Below, in pieces: positions 14,785 through 16,071 of a stretch of DNA of 16,071 bases. Both the position numbers and the translations under genes were made by a program. Each line of letters starts with the position of its first letter. The stretch's first letter is position 1. The stretch is from JAEXNA01 sp050486105 (GTDB lineage Bacteria; Vulcanimicrobiota; Xenobia; Xenobiales; JADMJV01): NCBI GenBank assembly GCA_050486105.1, contig JBJHCR010000126.1, forward strand, positions 1 to 16,071, read 5' to 3'. The notes beneath the pieces were generated by a model. It ran no database searches. It saw nothing but the letters and a program-made list of their open reading frames with translations, and was not told where the DNA came from.

Positions 14785-16071
14785 CAAAAGATCACTCCTT
14801 CAAGCCAGCTGCGAACTGGATTGAGAAATAGGGCCGGGGCAAGTCCCACAATGAGACTAGCCAGAATAGGCGCGGCGAGAATCCCAAACTCTCCCAAGCT
14901 CAAGTCTCGAGGAGGTCGGTAGGTACCCATCTCTCCGGTGAAGATTCCCTGATACCATCTCAGCATGTAGGCTGCGGCCAGAATGATGGCTAGGGCCGCA
15001 ATGACGGCAGTTGCCGGGTTCAAAGTGTATACCCCGGTGAGGATGAGCAGTTCTCCGGGAAAGGATCCTAGGCCGGGCTGTCCCAGGGAAGCCAGACTGA
15101 GAATCAACACCATGGTAGCCATCTGAGGGGCGTGCTGCCCCATGCCACCGAATCGCCGCAGTTCATCGGGGAGGTCTCGACGTTCGAAGATCGCTACGGC
15201 CAAGAAAAGCCCTCCGGTTGCCAGAGCGTGGGCGGCCATCTGTAGGTTGGCGCCCGCGCCTCCAACGATGTCCACAGTAAAAATCCCTAGAGCGATCATG
15301 GCCAAGTGGCTGATGCTGGCAAAGGCCAGAACTTCGCGGAGGGAGTTCGATCCTAAGGCGGCCAGCGCACCATAGAGGATGGTGATCACTGCCAGGGTCA
15401 TCAAGTAAGGCATCAAAGTGCGCATGGCGTAGGGGAAAACGGTGAGCCCGACTTTGTAAAGCCCGTAGGTGCCAGCCTTACCCATGAGGGCGGCGATAAC
15501 TACCACCACTGCAGCCGGGGCGTTGCGATACAGAGGAGGGAGCCATCCGTGGAACGGAACTAGGGGCATCTTGATGATAAAGGCCAAAAGGAAGGGAAAG
15601 ACCAGGTAAATCTGCCTTCCTGAGGGGATCCCTGTGAGGTGGATGAATTCCAAGGAGCGGAGATCGTTGGCTTCGTTGGTGAATCCAAGCAAGAGCACTC
15701 CCAGCATCATGGGAAGTGACCCGACGAGGGTGAACATGAGAAAACGAAGAGCGGTCTCTCTTCCCTTGCTGCGAGACCAACCGGCGATTATCAGCAAAGT
15801 TGGGAGCAGCATGGCCTCAAAAAAGATATAGAACAGGCCCAGGTTCTGAGCTAAGAAAAGCCCACTGAGAAATCCGTTGAGCAAGAGCAGGCAGGCGCAG
15901 AAACTGGCCTTTGACGGGATCTTGGGGCTGGTGACGCAGATTGCCAAAAAGGTCATCAAAGGGGTCAAGATCACCAGCAGAAAATTCGCCCCATCGATTC
16001 CCAGAGACCAATTTAGTCCTAGGTTCGGAACCCAAGGGGCGAAACTGCTGAGTTTTTCGTGGCCCATGCCG
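14784..16071 (-). CDS. nuoM: NADH-quinone oxidoreductase (complex I) subunit M, 5' end outside window
   Basis: NuoM is an antiporter-like proton-pumping membrane subunit of complex I. The 429 codons present lack roughly the first 60-80 residues of a usual 490-510; the frame is open through the right edge. Numbering from the methionine at 16067, characteristic parts are SLGIDGANFLLVILT, the E84 of FYIFFEAMLLP, K166 in IIKMPLVPFHGWLP, K197 in ALMGKAGTYGLYK, ASISHLAMIALG, and SLASLGQPGLGSFPGE. It departs from the family at several places: WLPDAHxEAPT is WLPPLYRNAPA, the usual DLKRLIAYSS is NSLREVLAFAS, and the HTR motif after the last conserved helix is missing. It remains clearly NuoM-like rather than an Mrp antiporter because nuoN follows immediately. 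The TGA stop overlaps the nuoN start. Confidence 0.92.
   Translation of the reverse strand, partial: GMGHEKLSSFAPWVPNLGLNWSLGIDGANFLLVILTPLMTFLAICVTSPKIPSKASFCACLLLLNGFLSGLFLAQNLGLFYIFFEAMLLPTLLIIAGWSRSKGRETALRFLMFTLVGSLPMMLGVLLLGFTNEANDLRSLEFIHLTGIPSGRQIYLVFPFLLAFIIKMPLVPFHGWLPPLYRNAPAAVVVVIAALMGKAGTYGLYKVGLTVFPYAMRTLMPYLMTLAVITILYGALAALGSNSLREVLAFASISHLAMIALGIFTVDIVGGAGANLQMAAHALATGGLFLAVAIFERRDLPDELRRFGGMGQHAPQMATMVLILSLASLGQPGLGSFPGELLILTGVYTLNPATAVIAALAIILAAAYMLRWYQGIFTGEMGTYRPPRDLSLGEFGILAAPILASLIVGLAPALFLNPVRSWLEGVIF

Overview
The window is a densely coded bacterial chromosome segment, mid-50s percent G+C by eye, with short gaps and many overlapping stop/start codons. The phylum cannot be fixed from the sequence. 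The gene mix (NDH-1 complex I, an accB-accC-nusB run, a DUF697 zinc-ribbon protein, a RelA/SpoT-like protein and frequent TTG starts) suggests a little-studied, probably uncultivated lineage. No rRNA, tRNA, CRISPR array or insertion sequence was seen.

Layout. (1) Positions 1-4118, minus strand: a tightly overlapping operon read prfA, prmC, accB, accC, nusB, with nusB running off the left edge. It joins translation termination (RF1 and its methyltransferase), the first step of fatty acid synthesis and transcription antitermination. (2) Positions 4252-6513, plus strand: a XerC/XerD-type recombinase, then a RelA/SpoT-like protein behind its own promoter, whose -35 box lies on the recombinase stop codon. 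(3) Positions 6548-10652, minus strand: three genes read DUF697 zinc-ribbon membrane protein, large helical zinc-ribbon protein, YprB/MrfB-like exonuclease. (4) Positions 10762-13058, plus strand: an unrecognised exported protein coupled by an ATGA overlap to an AI-2E family (UPF0118) permease. (5) Positions 13279-16071, minus strand: nuoN and most of nuoM, the end of a complex I operon entering from the right.

The strongest oddity is AccB. Its fold and flanking motifs are those of a biotin carboxyl carrier protein, but the biotinylated lysine is serine (ESVSM in place of EAMKM), while the adjacent AccC keeps its catalytic residues. This is the state of the plant BADC proteins, non-biotinylated BCCP relatives that restrain acetyl-CoA carboxylase. 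Other points are the divergent RelA/SpoT-like protein with a possible five-codon upstream ORF, the nuclease/zinc-ribbon operon without a visible helicase partner, repeated TTGA stop/start overlaps, and a NuoM lacking family-typical loop residues.
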